Assembly (NCBI GenBank): GCA_960531495.1
Contig: OY482850.1
Location: 1,521,343 to 1,585,342, forward strand
Length of the DNA stretch: 64,000 nt
Direction of reading: 5' to 3'
Source of the DNA: Zeus faber
Lineage: Eukaryota; Chordata; Actinopteri; Zeiformes; Zeidae
Shown here: positions 63,431-64,000 of the stretch, in pieces
Layout of the letters: each line of letters starts with the position of its first letter
How positions within the stretch are numbered: the stretch's first letter is position 1
The notes under the pieces: generated by a model
What the model was told of the DNA's origin: nothing
The model's input: only the letters and a program-made list of their open reading frames with translations
Database searches by the model: none
Translations under genes and position numbers: made by a program

Positions 63431-64000
63431 AAAGGAAACGATCGATGCGGGTGCAGGCTATGTGGGTGGGGATGTGGCGGGCAGCTGCCATCTTGCCTGT
63501 CACGCTCCTGCTCAAGCGTGCTCCTCATTCGTCCCAAAATTTTAATCCCACTCACATTAGCTTAGAACACATACACTGGCACACCAATCCTACTCTGAAC
63601 AACACTCCATCGGACCAGGGTCTGCGGGACAGGAGAGGTGTGAGTGATTTGGGTTTGACTTGCGTGAAGGACTCGCACCCCCAACCCTACAATTTTAACT
63701 GCAATTACCAACAGCACACATTGAGCACTGGGGTTAGGGTTAGGGTTACTGGGTTGCACCACCGGGTGTCTTCTTGGGCCCCTGGAGGGACTGCTTGCTG
63801 TTGTGGGTGTGGGTTGGGGTGTGGGGGGCGGCTGTTGGCCTTTTGCTTCTGCGGCGCTGCTTCTCTGCGGCGGGTACCCCGGGTGCTGTGGGTGGCAGAG
63901 GGCCTGTATACCTAGCGGCCTGCCGGCATCGCGCGCGGGGGGGGGTTAGCATCGAGGTGCCCCGCGCTGGGCACACGCTGCTACGTGTGTATGGGCACTT
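63430..64000. other. GC-rich end of window with short TTAGGG run
   Basis: 63729-63750 contains GGGTTAGGGTTAGGG. From 63770 on the sequence is G/T- and then G/C-rich, ending in a G10 run near 63936 and GCGCGCGGG. The 156-codon open frame at 63445-63915 has skewed composition and no motif I recognise. It is most likely part of a repeat. Confidence 0.45.

Noticed and set aside
63445-63915. A 156-codon open frame near the right edge
   Set aside because: Strong composition bias, no recognisable domain, and overlap with a telomere-like run and G-rich repeats.

Overview
This is vertebrate nuclear DNA, almost certainly from a teleost fish. It shows GT-AG split exons, very long (CA)n/(GT)n microsatellites, fish-type non-LTR elements, Tc1 transposons with TA target duplications, tRNA-derived SINEs ending in the fish tail TAAGTCGCTTTGGATAAAAG, and several MITE families. 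There are no prokaryotic operons, tRNA or rRNA genes, or CRISPR arrays.

The only host gene I can support is ric8a (synembryn-A), the chaperone and guanine-nucleotide exchange factor of G-protein alpha subunits. It lies on the minus strand from 44518 (start) to 4089 (stop). I rebuilt it from 14 coding exons. Every intron starts with GT and ends with AG, all phases are compatible, and the frame is open for about 580 codons. The final exons encode the conserved C-terminal helical region with its acidic CK2-type site. Introns make up about 96 percent of the locus and are packed with mobile DNA; the largest, intron 8, is 13.9 kb.

Layout. 1-2700: degenerate endogenous retrovirus fragment (minus; end of integrase plus envelope-like sequence) with nested repeats. 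4008-44539: ric8a. Intron 8 contains a large palindrome, a degenerate integrase-type transposon, a Rex1-like LINE split by another repeat, a mini-LTR element and a Ty3/gypsy fragment. Intron 7 holds a Tc1 element. Introns 5 and 10 hold more mini-LTR copies. Intron 1 holds an L2-like LINE end. 45.2-47.5 kb: RLE-class LINE split by a SINE. 49.4-52.0 kb: L1-like LINE (minus) split by a SINE. 52.4-53.6 kb: second endogenous retrovirus fragment (plus). 55.1-59.4 kb: BEL/Pao retrotransposon (minus) interrupted by a LINE. 60.2-61.7 kb: nearly full-length Tc1 (DD34E). 62.4-63.4 kb: third copy of a repeat with an acidic ORF. The last 500 bases are GC-rich with a short TTAGGG run.

The observations I rate highest are: (i) a long UG repeat immediately upstream of the ric8a exon 8 acceptor, plus UG and CA repeats abutting two ric8a donor sites; (ii) a non-autonomous LTR family with ~300-bp LTRs, a tRNA-Lys-type primer site and a non-coding ~510-bp interior, with five copies here; (iii) a three-copy repeat family carrying a short acidic ORF followed by a polyadenylation signal; (iv) a ~600-bp fold-back element. 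All family names come from reading the sequence; no database search was possible.
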